A stretch of 64,000 bases of DNA from JAGOUA01 sp964645655 (GCA_964645655.1 CAZXZS010000001.1:496001-560000), one strand, 5' to 3'. Positions 32,879-41,292 are shown, counted from the stretch's first letter. Numbers and translations: made by a program. The notes: generated by a model not told the origin, from the sequence alone.

Positions 32879-34135
32879 TCAGGTTGCCGCGGGCACTCCG
32901 TTCAGCCGCGCGATCTGTCGGCGGATCTCTTCCACGGCTTCCGGAGTGGCCCAGATCATGTTCATGAAGTTCGCGTCCGCGATGCCGTGGGACAGTTCCG
33001 TGAGCGAGTGGTAGCGGATTCGCTCGATGAGGGTCCGCGCGCCCGGCGAAAGGCGACCGATCAGCGCGGCCAGGCTGGTCGCGTCCGGACCCCAGGTCCA
33101 GAGCGGGGAGGCGGCCAGCCGTGCCCGGAAGGGTTCCTCATCTTCGTCCGCGCCCTCGATGGGCGGGTCTCGCCGTTGCTCCCGGATGGCGGCCGAAGCG
33201 GTCCGCCAGAGCCCCTCGAGCCGCTCGAGGTTGCCCAGGTCGTCGCCCAGCCCTTCCCGGATCCACGCGACGATGCGATGGGCCTGGTCGTCCTCGCCGA
33301 TGAGGTCGGGCGGGACCGTCCAGGTCGGGAGCGCCCGCATGCGCGCGAAGAACGCGGAGCGATCGTTTCCCAGGGCGGAACGGCTCCGGTCGAAGATCGC
33401 GGCGAGCCTCCGTTCGTTCCATTCCGGCGCCTCACCGAGCGTGAGCCCGCACGAGGCGAGGCGGCGCTTGATGTCCGCGAGGGTACGCGCGCCGCAGCTG
33501 GGGAGGGCGAGGAGACGCGCTTCCGTCCATTCCGCCGCGAGTTCCTCGAGCGTGCGGCAGCCAGTGGCCTCGATGGCCTTCATGGTGCGCAACGGGACGC
33601 GTTCGCATTCCATGAAGTAGATGCGGATGTCGGTCTCGAGGACGGGCCTCTCCCGTCCCGCGACTTCATGCCAGCGCCCGTCCCTCGGTCCGACGATCCA
33701 GGCGTGGGTGCGATGGCGGTCGCCGATGAGCCGCTTCCAGAAAGGCCGGAAATGCCTGCCGAGGCGCCCGCCGCTGGCCGCGAAGACGGCGCGTGCGCGG
33801 GCCTCATGCCACTCCGGGGCCGGGCGCTGCTCGGACCCGATCCACTTGGCGATCCGGTCGGCCTGGTCATCGCAGCCGATGACCTCGACGTGGAAGTCCC
33901 ACGCCGGATGCTTCTGCAGGGCGCGCTTGACGACGGCGGCCCCGGCGCCGATCCGCTTCCCCGGCCACGGCGTCATCCACTTGTCATGGATGAGGTCGTC
34001 GAGTTCGCGAACCAGATACCCATCGTGCGTATCCTTGGGCTGCTTTCCCAGCTTCGCGATGAGCGTCGCCCGGCCTTCGTCGTTGAGCGCTGCCAGCAGC
34101 GCGTGTGCCATACGGATCTCGTTCGGTTCTCCCAT
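32879..34135 (-). CDS. RpoA-CTD-like HhH protein, long form
   Basis: A 418-residue soluble protein. A central segment, IEATGCRTLEELAAEWTEARLLALPSCGARTLADIKRRLASCGLTLGE (about 200-245), has the layout of the RNA polymerase alpha C-terminal domain / helix-hairpin-helix: an 'ai..LGI.TveeL...t..eLl.i.n.G.ksl.ei...L' pattern. The gene downstream encodes a shorter relative with the same domain at its C-terminus. Repeated IG.DDQA.RI..WI blocks occur on both sides of the HhH. GGAGG 4 nt before the ATG fixes the start. The domain could bind DNA UP elements or mimic alpha-CTD; that is inference. Confidence 0.6.
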   Translation of the reverse strand: MGEPNEIRMAHALLAALNDEGRATLIAKLGKQPKDTHDGYLVRELDDLIHDKWMTPWPGKRIGAGAAVVKRALQKHPAWDFHVEVIGCDDQADRIAKWIGSEQRPAPEWHEARARAVFAASGGRLGRHFRPFWKRLIGDRHRTHAWIVGPRDGRWHEVAGRERPVLETDIRIYFMECERVPLRTMKAIEATGCRTLEELAAEWTEARLLALPSCGARTLADIKRRLASCGLTLGEAPEWNERRLAAIFDRSRSALGNDRSAFFARMRALPTWTVPPDLIGEDDQAHRIVAWIREGLGDDLGNLERLEGLWRTASAAIREQRRDPPIEGADEDEEPFRARLAASPLWTWGPDATSLAALIGRLSPGARTLIERIRYHSLTELSHGIADANFMNMIWATPEAVEEIRRQIARLNGVPAAT

Positions 34136-34152
34136 GGTTCCTCCGTCGTGCC

Positions 34153-34181
34153 GGTGTAGCGGAGAGACGCGATTTTGTCAA
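34153..34181 (-). promoter_or_regulatory. Promoter of the long HhH gene
   Basis: TTGACA-17 nt-TACACC on the minus strand. Confidence 0.65.
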
Positions 34182-34220
34182 TCGGTTGGGCACGGCCGTT
34201 TGCGTTGGTTGGTCGGCGCC

Positions 34221-34244
34221 AAAAAAATCCGCCTTGTGGGCGGA
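34221..34244 (-). terminator. Terminator of the short HhH gene
   Basis: TCCGCC-CACAA-GGCGGA followed by seven T on the minus strand. Confidence 0.8.
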
Positions 34245-34256
34245 GAAGATGAGCGG

Positions 34257-34877
34257 TCACTTCTCGCGGAGCGTGAACCCGAGGGCGTTGAGGTGGTTCC
34301 GGAGCAACCTCAGGGTCGTGCGCCCACAGCCGTCCAGGGCGAGAAGCTCGTGTGCCGAATAGCGTGCGACCAGTTCCTCGATCGTGGTGCATTCGGTCTG
34401 TTCGATGACCTTTGCGGTCCGCTGGTTGGTGCGGGTGCTGACGAGTTCGATGAGGCGAGAGATCGGCGTCCCCTCCGGAGAGGGCCTTTCCCCCGTACCC
34501 TTGTCGCGGAACGGCTCGAGCCGCTCGCGGAAGGCCGCATACGACCGGCCCAGGCGGCCCTTTGCGGCCTTGAAGCACTGGTGCGCGGCTGCCTCGAAGG
34601 CCGGGAGAGAGACCCTCCCGATGCGCTCGGCGATGCGCCGCGCCTGCTCGTCTTCGCCGATGGGCTGCAGGCACGCGTCATATCTCGGGTGGCGTCGAAC
34701 TCGCTGCAGGAACGCCTCAAGGTCCTCGCCCAGCCCGAGCGTCGCCCCACAGCGATGGAAGACTTCCTTGATGAACTCGATCCGTTCGGTCTCGGGGACG
34801 TCGCACGCGAGGGCGAGCAACCGCCTGACCTGCTCGTCTTCGCCGATCCGTTCCCCGATCTTTTTCCAGTCACGCAT
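34257..34877 (-). CDS. RpoA-CTD-like HhH protein, short form
   Basis: A 206-residue soluble paralogue of the 34135 gene. The C-terminal ~45 residues (IEQTECTTIEELVARYSAHELLALDGCGRTTLRLLRNHLNALGFTL) repeat the alpha-CTD-like HhH pattern, and the IGEDEQ.RR/ GEDEQARRIAERIG blocks match the IG.DDQA.RI blocks of the longer protein. Both start and control are clear: AAGGAGG 5 nt before the ATG, promoter at 34899-34927, and a separate terminator. The frame remains open far upstream, but that part shadows the translin gene. Function unknown. Confidence 0.65.
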   Translation of the reverse strand: MRDWKKIGERIGEDEQVRRLLALACDVPETERIEFIKEVFHRCGATLGLGEDLEAFLQRVRRHPRYDACLQPIGEDEQARRIAERIGRVSLPAFEAAAHQCFKAAKGRLGRSYAAFRERLEPFRDKGTGERPSPEGTPISRLIELVSTRTNQRTAKVIEQTECTTIEELVARYSAHELLALDGCGRTTLRLLRNHLNALGFTLREK

Positions 34878-34898
34878 CTGCGCCTCCTTACGCGGGTG

Positions 34899-34927
34899 AT
34901 CTAAGCAGGCGTTCGCCGTCCCGTCAA
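34899..34927 (-). promoter_or_regulatory. Promoter of the short HhH gene
   Basis: TTGACG-17 nt-TTAGAT on the minus strand, back to back with the plus-strand promoter at 34931. Confidence 0.65.
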
Positions 34928-34930
34928 CCC

Positions 34931-34959
34931 TCGACGCCTGCCGGCAAACCTCGTACCAT
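34931..34959 (+). promoter_or_regulatory. Promoter of the translin-wecG operon (leaderless)
   Basis: TCGACG-17 nt-TACCAT; the -10 ends 8 nt before the ATG at 34968, so almost no leader is expected. Confidence 0.55.
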
Positions 34960-34967
34960 GCCCCCAT

Positions 34968-35540
34968 ATGCTCCCCCCGTTTTCCGCCTTGCAGGCCGTA
35001 CGCGAGCGCTTCGTCGCGCGCGAGCAGGTGCGCCGTACCCTCATCGGCTTGGCGCAGCAGGTCCAGACGACCGCCAAGCGCGCCATCTTCGCCGTCCACC
35101 GGGATGATCTCGAGGGGGCGATGGCACTGCTCGAAGCCGCCCAGGGCCATGCCCATGATGCCCAGCGCCTTTGCGGCCAAGATGCCGCCCTCATGCACGA
35201 GGGGGCCTGGCGGGCCGCCCAGGAAGAATGGCTCGAGGCGGAGCTCCTCGTCGCCGCGCTCGGTGACCACGAGGTCGACCTTCCCCTCGATGAGCCCGAC
35301 CGTGTCGTCGGGGCGCTCTCCGACCTGCTCGGCGAGCTCGCCCGCGTCCTCATCCGTGACGTGACGCAAGGCCGGTTCGCCCGCGTCACCTCCATCCATG
35401 GCACGGCCCAGCGCGTCCTCGAATTCCTCCTCGAGTTCGACGCCACCGGCTACGCCCGCCAGAAGGTCGACCAGGCCCGGCAACACCTCCGCAAGATCGA
35501 GGACGTCGCCTACGATCTCGCCCTCCGCAACCGCGTATGA
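34968..35540 (+). CDS. Translin family protein
   Basis: A 190-residue all-helical protein. QQVQTTAKRAIFAVHRDDLEGAMALLEAA (about 30-58) matches the translin core 'S..i...K.aI.a.Hrgd...A..ll..a'; a later LL.GLARVLIRDV..G....V and a C-terminal helix pair complete the fold. Translins bind single-stranded RNA or DNA; archaeal and CPR versions are small and their role is not settled. ATGA overlap (4 bp) with the glycosyltransferase gene that follows. The predicted promoter leaves no room for a Shine-Dalgarno, so leaderless translation is likely. Confidence 0.7.
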   Translation: MLPPFSALQAVRERFVAREQVRRTLIGLAQQVQTTAKRAIFAVHRDDLEGAMALLEAAQGHAHDAQRLCGQDAALMHEGAWRAAQEEWLEAELLVAALGDHEVDLPLDEPDRVVGALSDLLGELARVLIRDVTQGRFARVTSIHGTAQRVLEFLLEFDATGYARQKVDQARQHLRKIEDVAYDLALRNRV

Positions 35541-36274
35541 GCGAGGCGCCGGCGATCTTCGGCGTCCCGCTCGAGGGCGGGACAGGGGAGACGGTCCTCG
35601 CGGCGGCCACCCACGCGCGGCCGCCGTTTTGGATCGTGACCGCGAATCCTGAGATCCTCCTCGCCGCGCACGAGGATCCCGCCTATGCGCAGGCCCTTCG
35701 TGCCGCCTCCTGGCGCACGGTGGATGGGTTCGGGCTGCAGCTCGCCTTGCGCGCCCGGGGCAACCCGCTCGATCGCGTGACGGGCGTCGACCTCGCCGAG
35801 ACGATCCTCGCCCATGCGGCCGCCAACGATTGGAAGGTCGCGCTGTTCGGGGCGACGCCCGCGACCCTCGTGAAGGCGAGCGCCGCCTGCCTGCGGCGGT
35901 TTCCCGGGCTGCCACTCAAGGGCTGGTCCGGTGGAGTGGTGGATGCAGCGGGGAATGAGGACGCGCGGACGCGTGAGGATCGTGAAGCCTTCGAGGCCTG
36001 GCATCCCGACGTCCTGCTCGTCGCGCTCGGCGGGGGCAAGAAACAGGAGTTCTGGATCGAAAAGCACGTCAACGCCTGGCCTTGGTTACGCATCGTGATG
36101 GGCGTCGGCGGGGCCTTCGACATGTGGGCTGGCGAGTTGCCGCGGGCGCCCGCTTTTTTGCGAAGGTTGGGGCTGGAATGGGCCTGGCGCCTCTGGTTGC
36201 AGCCATCGCGTTGGCGGCGGATTTGGCGGGCGGTCGTCGTGTTCCCCTGGCGGGCGTGGCGGGCGGACCGGTGA
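35537..36274 (+). CDS. WecG/TagA/CpsF family glycosyltransferase
   Basis: A 245-residue GT26 enzyme. Visible blocks are VTANPEILLAAHEDPAY, the DGFGLQLAL Asp motif, the VALFGAT motif, ALGGGKKQEFWI and the C-terminal GVGGAFDMWAGELPRAPAFLRRLGLEWAWRLWLQPSRW that is typical of TagA/WecG, with a basic amphipathic tail for membrane binding. These enzymes add ManNAc or related sugars to a polyprenyl-linked GlcNAc. It may serve surface glycan or teichoic acid-like polymer synthesis. Coupled to translin by a 4-bp overlap; their functional link, if any, is unclear. Confidence 0.85.
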   Translation: MSEAPAIFGVPLEGGTGETVLAAATHARPPFWIVTANPEILLAAHEDPAYAQALRAASWRTVDGFGLQLALRARGNPLDRVTGVDLAETILAHAAANDWKVALFGATPATLVKASAACLRRFPGLPLKGWSGGVVDAAGNEDARTREDREAFEAWHPDVLLVALGGGKKQEFWIEKHVNAWPWLRIVMGVGGAFDMWAGELPRAPAFLRRLGLEWAWRLWLQPSRWRRIWRAVVVFPWRAWRADR

Positions 36275-36362
36275 AGGGTAGCGGCTCATTTCCGCGAAGG
36301 GTTGTTTCTCTCGTTATCAAGCCGCACGAAGGCGGTCATCGGCTTCGTCACGGGGTTCCCTG

Positions 36363-36395
36363 CCCCGTCGATCCGCTGCGGATGGGGATTTTTTT
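36363..36395 (+). terminator. Terminator of the translin-wecG operon
   Basis: CCCC..ATCC pairs with GGAT.GGGG around a small loop, followed by A and seven T. Confidence 0.55.
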
Positions 36396-36430
36396 CGGAG
36401 GATAGGGCGTTTTTTGATACCCGGACGCCC

Positions 36431-36459
36431 TTGACAAAACCGGTCGCTTGTGCTAGGAT
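36431..36459 (+). promoter_or_regulatory. Promoter of the small membrane protein pair
   Basis: TTGACA-17 nt-TAGGAT with TGC before the -10: the strongest-looking promoter in the window. The leader is about 63 nt. Confidence 0.85.
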
Positions 36460-36528
36460 CCGTCGTCCGTCACAGGGGTTCGCGATCGTGCGAAAACCGC
36501 TTCGTGACGCGTCCGTAAAGGATCAGGC

Positions 36529-36822
36529 ATGGATCTCATCGGTTCTCCCAGTCCTGCCGCGCAGCCGTATGTCTTCGCCTTCGCGGTCCTGTTCATCCTT
36601 GCCCTCGCCCTCAGCACCGTGTTCGGGCGGATCATGGCCGTCATCGAGGAGTGGAACAAGGCGCGCAACCAGCGCCTCCTCGAGGGGCAGCGCGAACACC
36701 ATCGCGTGCAGCGCCTCAAGGCGATGCAGGAGCTCATCGTCACCGCGAACGGCGTCTTCGACGCCAAGGGCATGGAGGTGTTCCTCCACTGGCTCGAAGA
36801 GCACTTGGAGAAGCGGTCGTAG
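36529..36822 (+). CDS. Small single-pass membrane protein A
   Basis: A 97-residue protein with a membrane segment at about 14-35 and a cytoplasmic helical tail rich in Arg/Gln/His (EEWNKARNQRLLEGQREHHRVQRL). The last ~22 residues (GVFDAKGMEVFLHWLEEHLEKR) match the end of the next protein (FLPPGVDRETFLRWFEETLADR), so the two are paralogues with different anchors. The genes are 27 bp apart and share one promoter and terminator. A hetero-oligomeric membrane complex is a reasonable guess. Confidence 0.65.
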   Translation: MDLIGSPSPAAQPYVFAFAVLFILALALSTVFGRIMAVIEEWNKARNQRLLEGQREHHRVQRLKAMQELIVTANGVFDAKGMEVFLHWLEEHLEKRS

Positions 36823-36849
36823 GCACGCGGCCACGAAGGAGCGGACGCC

Positions 36850-37227
36850 ATGTCACCCGCTGAATTCCAAGCGGTCGATCAGTACCTGGAGATCGTCGGC
36901 CTCCTCGCCGTCAACCTGCTGGTGCCGGTGATCCTCGCGCTCATCGTCGTCTGGCTCATCGCCTTCATCGTCGCGACCGTGCTCTACTACAAGTACGTCG
37001 CGCCGAAGCTCGAAGAGGAGCTCAGGCCCAAGATGCTCGAGGTGCAGTACCAGCTGATCCTCTGGCTCTGCGACCGGGCCCGGGCCTCCCGCGTCCGCGC
37101 CGAGACGCGCCGGCTCGAGGCGCTGCTCGCGGTCATGCAGAAGGCCGAGCCGTTCCTGCCGCCGGGCGTCGACCGGGAGACGTTCCTGAGGTGGTTCGAG
37201 GAGACGCTCGCGGATCGCCGGCTGTAG
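36850..37227 (+). CDS. Small single-pass membrane protein B
   Basis: A 125-residue partner of the preceding protein. One long hydrophobic stretch (about 16-48, perhaps two close helices) is followed by a charged helical tail ending in RETFLRWFEETLADRRL, related to the end of protein A. AAGGAG 8 nt before the ATG supports the start. It closes a two-gene operon ending at the terminator 37255-37280. No enzymatic motif is visible. Confidence 0.65.
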   Translation: MSPAEFQAVDQYLEIVGLLAVNLLVPVILALIVVWLIAFIVATVLYYKYVAPKLEEELRPKMLEVQYQLILWLCDRARASRVRAETRRLEALLAVMQKAEPFLPPGVDRETFLRWFEETLADRRL

Positions 37228-37254
37228 GCGGCGGGCATACGGAAGGGCGCGCAT

Positions 37255-37280
37255 GCGGTACCGACCTGGTGCCGCTTTTT
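37255..37280 (+). terminator. Terminator of the small membrane pair
   Basis: GCGGTACC pairs with GGTGCCGC (one G-U) and is followed by five T. Confidence 0.75.
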
Positions 37281-37317
37281 CATTCCTCCGTTTCGTTCCG
37301 GCCCCGTTTCCGTAAAC

Positions 37318-37357
37318 AAAAAAGCGCCCCAGGCGGCACTTCATGCCGGCGGTGGGG
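37318..37357 (-). terminator. Terminator of the CxxCxxPWT gene copy 2
   Basis: On the minus strand a long GC stem built on CCCC..GGCA/TGCC..GGGG overlaps the stop codon and is followed by GCGCTTTTTT. Confidence 0.6.
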
Positions 37358-38351
37358 GCAGGGCCTTGCGTGCCTCCTCGTGCTGCGCGCGGAGGTAGTC
37401 GCTGAGCTGGTATGGGTAGGGGAAGAAGGTGGTCTCCTTCCGATGGACGGTTGTCCTGATCGGGGGATCGGCAGGGTCCGCGTGGCACGGGTACCAACGG
37501 GCACCCAGCCTATGCCCGCCGCCCATGTTGCCGAAGGCGAGCGCTCCCGTCGGTCCTTCCGCCACGAACCAGGGGCCTTGGAACCGGTCGAAGCCGTTGG
37601 GATGGGGGATCGGTCGCCAGGCCAGCTTGTCCGGGTCGAGCCCGGCGTTGCGGACCACCGTCTCAAGCAGGGCCCGGATCTCGCGTTCGAGCCGCTGCCG
37701 GCGGCAGGCGACGTGCTCGTGGGTCACGAAAATGACGTGGATCCAGTCCTCGGCCTGGACCCGGAAGGCCTGTGCCTCCTCCGGCGGCTTCAGCCAGATG
37801 CTGCGGTCGTGGCGGCGCACCGGTGAGTACGGGTCGAGGGAGGCTTCGCCGTGGGGGCCGGGCTGCAGGTCCGCGATGACCTCGCGCAGCGTCTTGCCCG
37901 CGTAGGCGTGAAGGGTGAGGCAGCGTCCGGTGCTGGCGCTCGCGTAGTCGAACGCGTCCACGATCGTCCAGGGCCGGTTGCAGCCGGCGCACGCCACGTC
38001 GACGGGCGCGAACTCGATCGGCGCGTGCCGTTCCCAGGTGGGCGCGAACGGGTCTTCCTTCGGGTCGCACTGCAGGTCCGCGAAGGTCGCGACGGTGGGG
38101 ATCCCGTCCGTCCCGAAATCCGCCGCCGTCGCCAGCCCTCCGCGGCGCCGCTCCAGGCCCAGGGCGTTCCCGTCCGTGTGGAGCATGAGGCGACCGAAGA
38201 GGAGGAAGGCGTGCTTGAGCGGCCGCTTATCCCTGACCGCGCGGGCCCGTGCCTCGACGACGCCGTGGAGCCCCTCGAGGGTCAGGACGTGCGCCTCAAG
38301 GCCGCGGAGGGTGTCGTAGTCATCGGGATCATGGAACTGGGGGATGGGCAC
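37341..38351 (-). CDS. Hypothetical protein with CxxCxxPWT motif, family copy 2
   Basis: A 336-residue soluble paralogue of the 6028-7164 gene. It shares CAGCNRPWTI..FDYAS and a late GPWFVAEGPTGALAFGN block, with much divergence elsewhere. A GTG start at 38351 (MPIPQFHDPDDYD) is preferred to an ATG at 38396: AAGGAG lies 6 nt before the GTG, and the promoter at 38397-38425 would put transcription start downstream of the ATG. It is a stand-alone unit with a terminator that overlaps the stop. Function unknown; the Cys pair may bind zinc. Confidence 0.65.
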   Translation of the reverse strand: MPIPQFHDPDDYDTLRGLEAHVLTLEGLHGVVEARARAVRDKRPLKHAFLLFGRLMLHTDGNALGLERRRGGLATAADFGTDGIPTVATFADLQCDPKEDPFAPTWERHAPIEFAPVDVACAGCNRPWTIVDAFDYASASTGRCLTLHAYAGKTLREVIADLQPGPHGEASLDPYSPVRRHDRSIWLKPPEEAQAFRVQAEDWIHVIFVTHEHVACRRQRLEREIRALLETVVRNAGLDPDKLAWRPIPHPNGFDRFQGPWFVAEGPTGALAFGNMGGGHRLGARWYPCHADPADPPIRTTVHRKETTFFPYPYQLSDYLRAQHEEARKALPPPPA

Positions 38352-38396
38352 GGGGGTCTCCTTCTGCCGACGCGCGTGGAGGCGGTTGGCTCCCAT

Positions 38397-38425
38397 ACTC
38401 TCGGCAAGCTTCCTTGGTTTGTCAA
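38397..38425 (-). promoter_or_regulatory. Promoter of the CxxCxxPWT gene copy 2
   Basis: TTGACA-17 nt-GAGAGT on the minus strand; good -35, poor -10. Confidence 0.45.
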
Positions 38426-38462
38426 TATTTCGCTATGAATGGCTTTTTTTTGATCACCCTGC

Positions 38463-38468
38463 TAGGCT
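38463..38468 (+). promoter_or_regulatory. -10 box of gltX
   Basis: TGC-TAGGCT, an extended -10, 12 nt before the ATG. No clear -35. Confidence 0.45.
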
Positions 38469-38480
38469 GTCGGCATTCCT

Positions 38481-39968
38481 ATGCCCACCCCCATGACCCC
38501 TGTCCGCGTCCGCTTCGCCCCCAGCCCGACGGGGTATTTGCATATCGGGGGGTTGCGGACCGCGCTGTACAATTGGTTCCTGGCCCGCAAGACGGGCGGG
38601 ACGTTTATCTTGCGCATCGAGGATACCGACCGCACGCGCCTCGTCGACGACGCGGCCGTGAAGATGGTCCAGGCCCTTACCCGTTGCGGCCTCGCGCCGG
38701 ACGAGGGCGTGAAGCTCGATGCGGCCGGCCAGCTCATCGAGGAGGGTCCTCACGCGCCCTACATCCAATCCAAGCGCCGCGAGAAGCATCTCGCCTACGC
38801 CTACGACCTCATCGAGCGCGACGCGGCCTATTACTGTTTCTGCACGCCGGAGACCCTCGACGAGATGCGCGCCCTCCAGACCGCGGCCAAGCAGCCGCTC
38901 ATGTATGACCGCCGCTGCCGCGCGCTGCCCAAGGAGGTCGCCGAGAACCGGGCCGCCGTCGGCGACGCCTGCACGATCCGCCTCAAGATCCCCCTCGAAG
39001 GGAGCTGCATCTTCCATGACCAGATCCGCGGCCGCATCGAGGTGCCCTGGGCCCAGGTCGACGACCAGGTCCTCATCAAGTCCGACGGCTTTCCGACGTA
39101 CCACCTCGCCGCCATCACCGATGACCACGACATGGGGATCACCCACGTCATCCGCGCCGAAGAGTGGATCTCGAGCACGCCCAAGCATCTCTTCCTCGCG
39201 CAGGCCCTGGGGTGGGACGCGCCGCAGTACGCGCACGTCCCCCTGCTGCTCAACCCCGACCGGTCCAAGCTGTCCAAGCGCCAAGGCGACGTCGCGGCCG
39301 AGGACTACCTCGCCAAGGGATATCTCCCGGAAGCCCTGCTGAATTTCGTCGCCCTCCTCGGCTGGAACCCGACCTCCGACCGCGAGATCTTCACGAAGGA
39401 GGAGCTCGCCTCGCTGTTCGAGCTGGAAAAGGTCAACAAGGCCGGCGCCGTGTTCAGCATCGAGAAGCTTGACTGGCTCAACGTCCACTACCTCCGCGCG
39501 CTTCCCGAGCCGGAATATCTCGGCCTCGCCCTGCCGATCCTCGAAGCGGCCCTTCCGGACGCCGATCCGGCCCTCCGCCGCCGTGCCGCCGTGCTGTTCC
39601 GCGATCGTGCCACGCGCGTGCAGCTCCTGCCGGAACTGGTCGCCCCTTGGCTCGCCGCTCCGGTCGCCGATCCCGCGCTCCTCCTTTGGAAGACGCAGAC
39701 GGCCGCCGAAACCCGCGAACGCCTCGGGGCCGTCCGTACTGAGATCGCCGGCTGGCCCGATGCCCGCTTCGCCGGGTTCGCGGACAGCGAAACGGCCCTC
39801 AAGGCCTGGATCGTCGGGCGCGGCTGGGGGAATGGGGAAGTGCTGTGGCCGTTGCGGACCGCGCTCTCCGGCGCCAAGCAGTCGCCCAGCCCGTTCGAGC
39901 TGCTGTACCTGTTGGGGAAAGACGAGGCATTGCGCCGTATCGACGCGGCCCTTGCGGTTCTGGCATAA
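38481..39968 (+). CDS. gltX: Glutamyl-tRNA synthetase
   Basis: A 495-residue class I synthetase. It has the HIGH-like PSPTGYLHIGGLRTALYNW near the N-terminus, LRIEDTDRTR, and KLSKRQGDV (KMSKS-like) near residue 265. Length and domain order fit bacterial GltX. Whether it also charges tRNA-Gln cannot be decided here, though CPR genomes often rely on a non-discriminating GluRS plus GatCAB. An in-frame ATG 12 nt downstream is an alternative start. The M23 hydrolase gene follows after 7 bp, an odd pairing that may be co-transcribed. Confidence 0.95.
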   Translation: MPTPMTPVRVRFAPSPTGYLHIGGLRTALYNWFLARKTGGTFILRIEDTDRTRLVDDAAVKMVQALTRCGLAPDEGVKLDAAGQLIEEGPHAPYIQSKRREKHLAYAYDLIERDAAYYCFCTPETLDEMRALQTAAKQPLMYDRRCRALPKEVAENRAAVGDACTIRLKIPLEGSCIFHDQIRGRIEVPWAQVDDQVLIKSDGFPTYHLAAITDDHDMGITHVIRAEEWISSTPKHLFLAQALGWDAPQYAHVPLLLNPDRSKLSKRQGDVAAEDYLAKGYLPEALLNFVALLGWNPTSDREIFTKEELASLFELEKVNKAGAVFSIEKLDWLNVHYLRALPEPEYLGLALPILEAALPDADPALRRRAAVLFRDRATRVQLLPELVAPWLAAPVADPALLLWKTQTAAETRERLGAVRTEIAGWPDARFAGFADSETALKAWIVGRGWGNGEVLWPLRTALSGAKQSPSPFELLYLLGKDEALRRIDAALAVLA

Positions 39969-39975
39969 TGGGCGC

Positions 39976-41241
39976 ATGGCGCGCCGCCCGCTCCTTCCGC
40001 TCTTGTTCGCACTCATGCTCGTCGTCACGGGGCCCGTCTTGACGGTCCCCGTTTTTGCGCAAGAAGCAACCCCCGCGGAGACGGTCGTCCCGGACCCCTC
40101 CGATCCCGAGGCAGACCAAGTGGACGCGACGCAGAAGGACATCGAGGCTAAGCAGCGCCGCGTGAAAGCGCTCGACGAGCTCATCGCCCAGTACCGCACC
40201 CGCATCCAGCAGCAGACGGCCACGGCCGAGACGCTGCAGGCCCAACTCGCGCTGCTCGATACCCGCGCCGAAGCGCAGGCCTTGCGGGTCCGCCGCGCCC
40301 GCGAGGAGCTCGACCGCCTCGCCCTCGAGATCAGCCGCGCCGAACAGCAGCAAAAGGACCTCGAAGCGACGCTGACCGTCCGCCGCGCCCTGCTCAGCGA
40401 AGTCTTGGCGGAGCTGGAACGGGCGCCCGATTCCTCGCCGATTCTCGCATTGTTCGGGAAAAAATCGCTTTCCACCTATGTCGCCCGCCGCGCCGAGGTG
40501 CGGGCCCTCCAGCAGGCGCTCACCGCCGCTACCGTCTCCGTCCACGAGGCCAAGATGGCCGTCGAGGCCAAGCGCCTGGCCCTCCAGGTCGCCCGGACCG
40601 GCCAGCTCCAGGAGACCCAAGCCCTCGAGCTCGCCCAACACCAGCTCGAGGACGACCGCGCCGCCAAGCGCGGGCTCATCGCCGAGACGGGCAACCGCGA
40701 GGACCAGTTCCGCCGCCTCGTCGCCGACCTCCAGCGCGAGCAGCAGGGCGAGACCGAGGCCGTGAGCGCCCTCCGCGATCGCCTCCGTGATTCGATCGGC
40801 ACGTCCGACGATGTCCTCGCGCGCGGTGACCTCCTGCTCACTTGGCCGATCGAGGCGAAGAAGGGGATCTCGGCGCATTTCCACGATGCGACGTACCCGT
40901 TCCGGAACCTGTTCGAGCATCCCGGGACCGACCTCCCGACGCCTGTCGGCACGCCGGTCCGCGCCGCTGCCGGCGGCTACGTCGCCTGGAACCGCGTCGG
41001 CCGCCAATACGGCAACTACATCATGGTGATCCATCCCAACGGCATCGCGACCGTGTATGCGCACCTCTCGGCGTTCGCCGCCAAGCCCGACACCTATGTC
41101 GAGCGCGGCGAGGTGATCGGGTATTCGGGCGGGCGTCCTGGCGACCCGGGCGCGGGGCTCTCGACGGGCCCGCACCTCCACTTCGAAGTGCGGCAGGACG
41201 GGGTGCCGGTGAACCCGGAGCTGTTCCTGCCGGAGCTGTAG
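39976..41241 (+). CDS. M23 family peptidoglycan hydrolase with coiled coil (EnvC-like)
   Basis: A 421-residue exported protein. A signal peptide (about 1-28) is followed by a long coiled coil (about 45-275: DATQKDIEAKQRRVKALDEL..., EEL..LALEISRAEQQQ) and a C-terminal M23/LytM domain. The zinc ligands appear in EHPGTDL (H and D) and GPHLHFEVR (HxH), so it could be an active endopeptidase, unlike degenerate EnvC activators. It probably cleaves cell-wall cross-links at division. The coiled coil suggests control by a membrane partner. Only the small membrane complexes in the window hint at one. A good terminator follows. Confidence 0.85.
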   Translation: MARRPLLPLLFALMLVVTGPVLTVPVFAQEATPAETVVPDPSDPEADQVDATQKDIEAKQRRVKALDELIAQYRTRIQQQTATAETLQAQLALLDTRAEAQALRVRRAREELDRLALEISRAEQQQKDLEATLTVRRALLSEVLAELERAPDSSPILALFGKKSLSTYVARRAEVRALQQALTAATVSVHEAKMAVEAKRLALQVARTGQLQETQALELAQHQLEDDRAAKRGLIAETGNREDQFRRLVADLQREQQGETEAVSALRDRLRDSIGTSDDVLARGDLLLTWPIEAKKGISAHFHDATYPFRNLFEHPGTDLPTPVGTPVRAAAGGYVAWNRVGRQYGNYIMVIHPNGIATVYAHLSAFAAKPDTYVERGEVIGYSGGRPGDPGAGLSTGPHLHFEVRQDGVPVNPELFLPEL

Positions 41242-41265
41242 GGTCGGAGCCGTTTCGTATCCATG

Positions 41266-41292
41266 AAAAAACCAAGGCGATCTTGGTTTTTT
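41266..41292 (+). terminator. Terminator of the gltX-M23 unit
   Basis: AAAAAACCAAG-GCGAT-CTTGGTTTTTT, a symmetrical stem usable in both directions. Confidence 0.8.
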
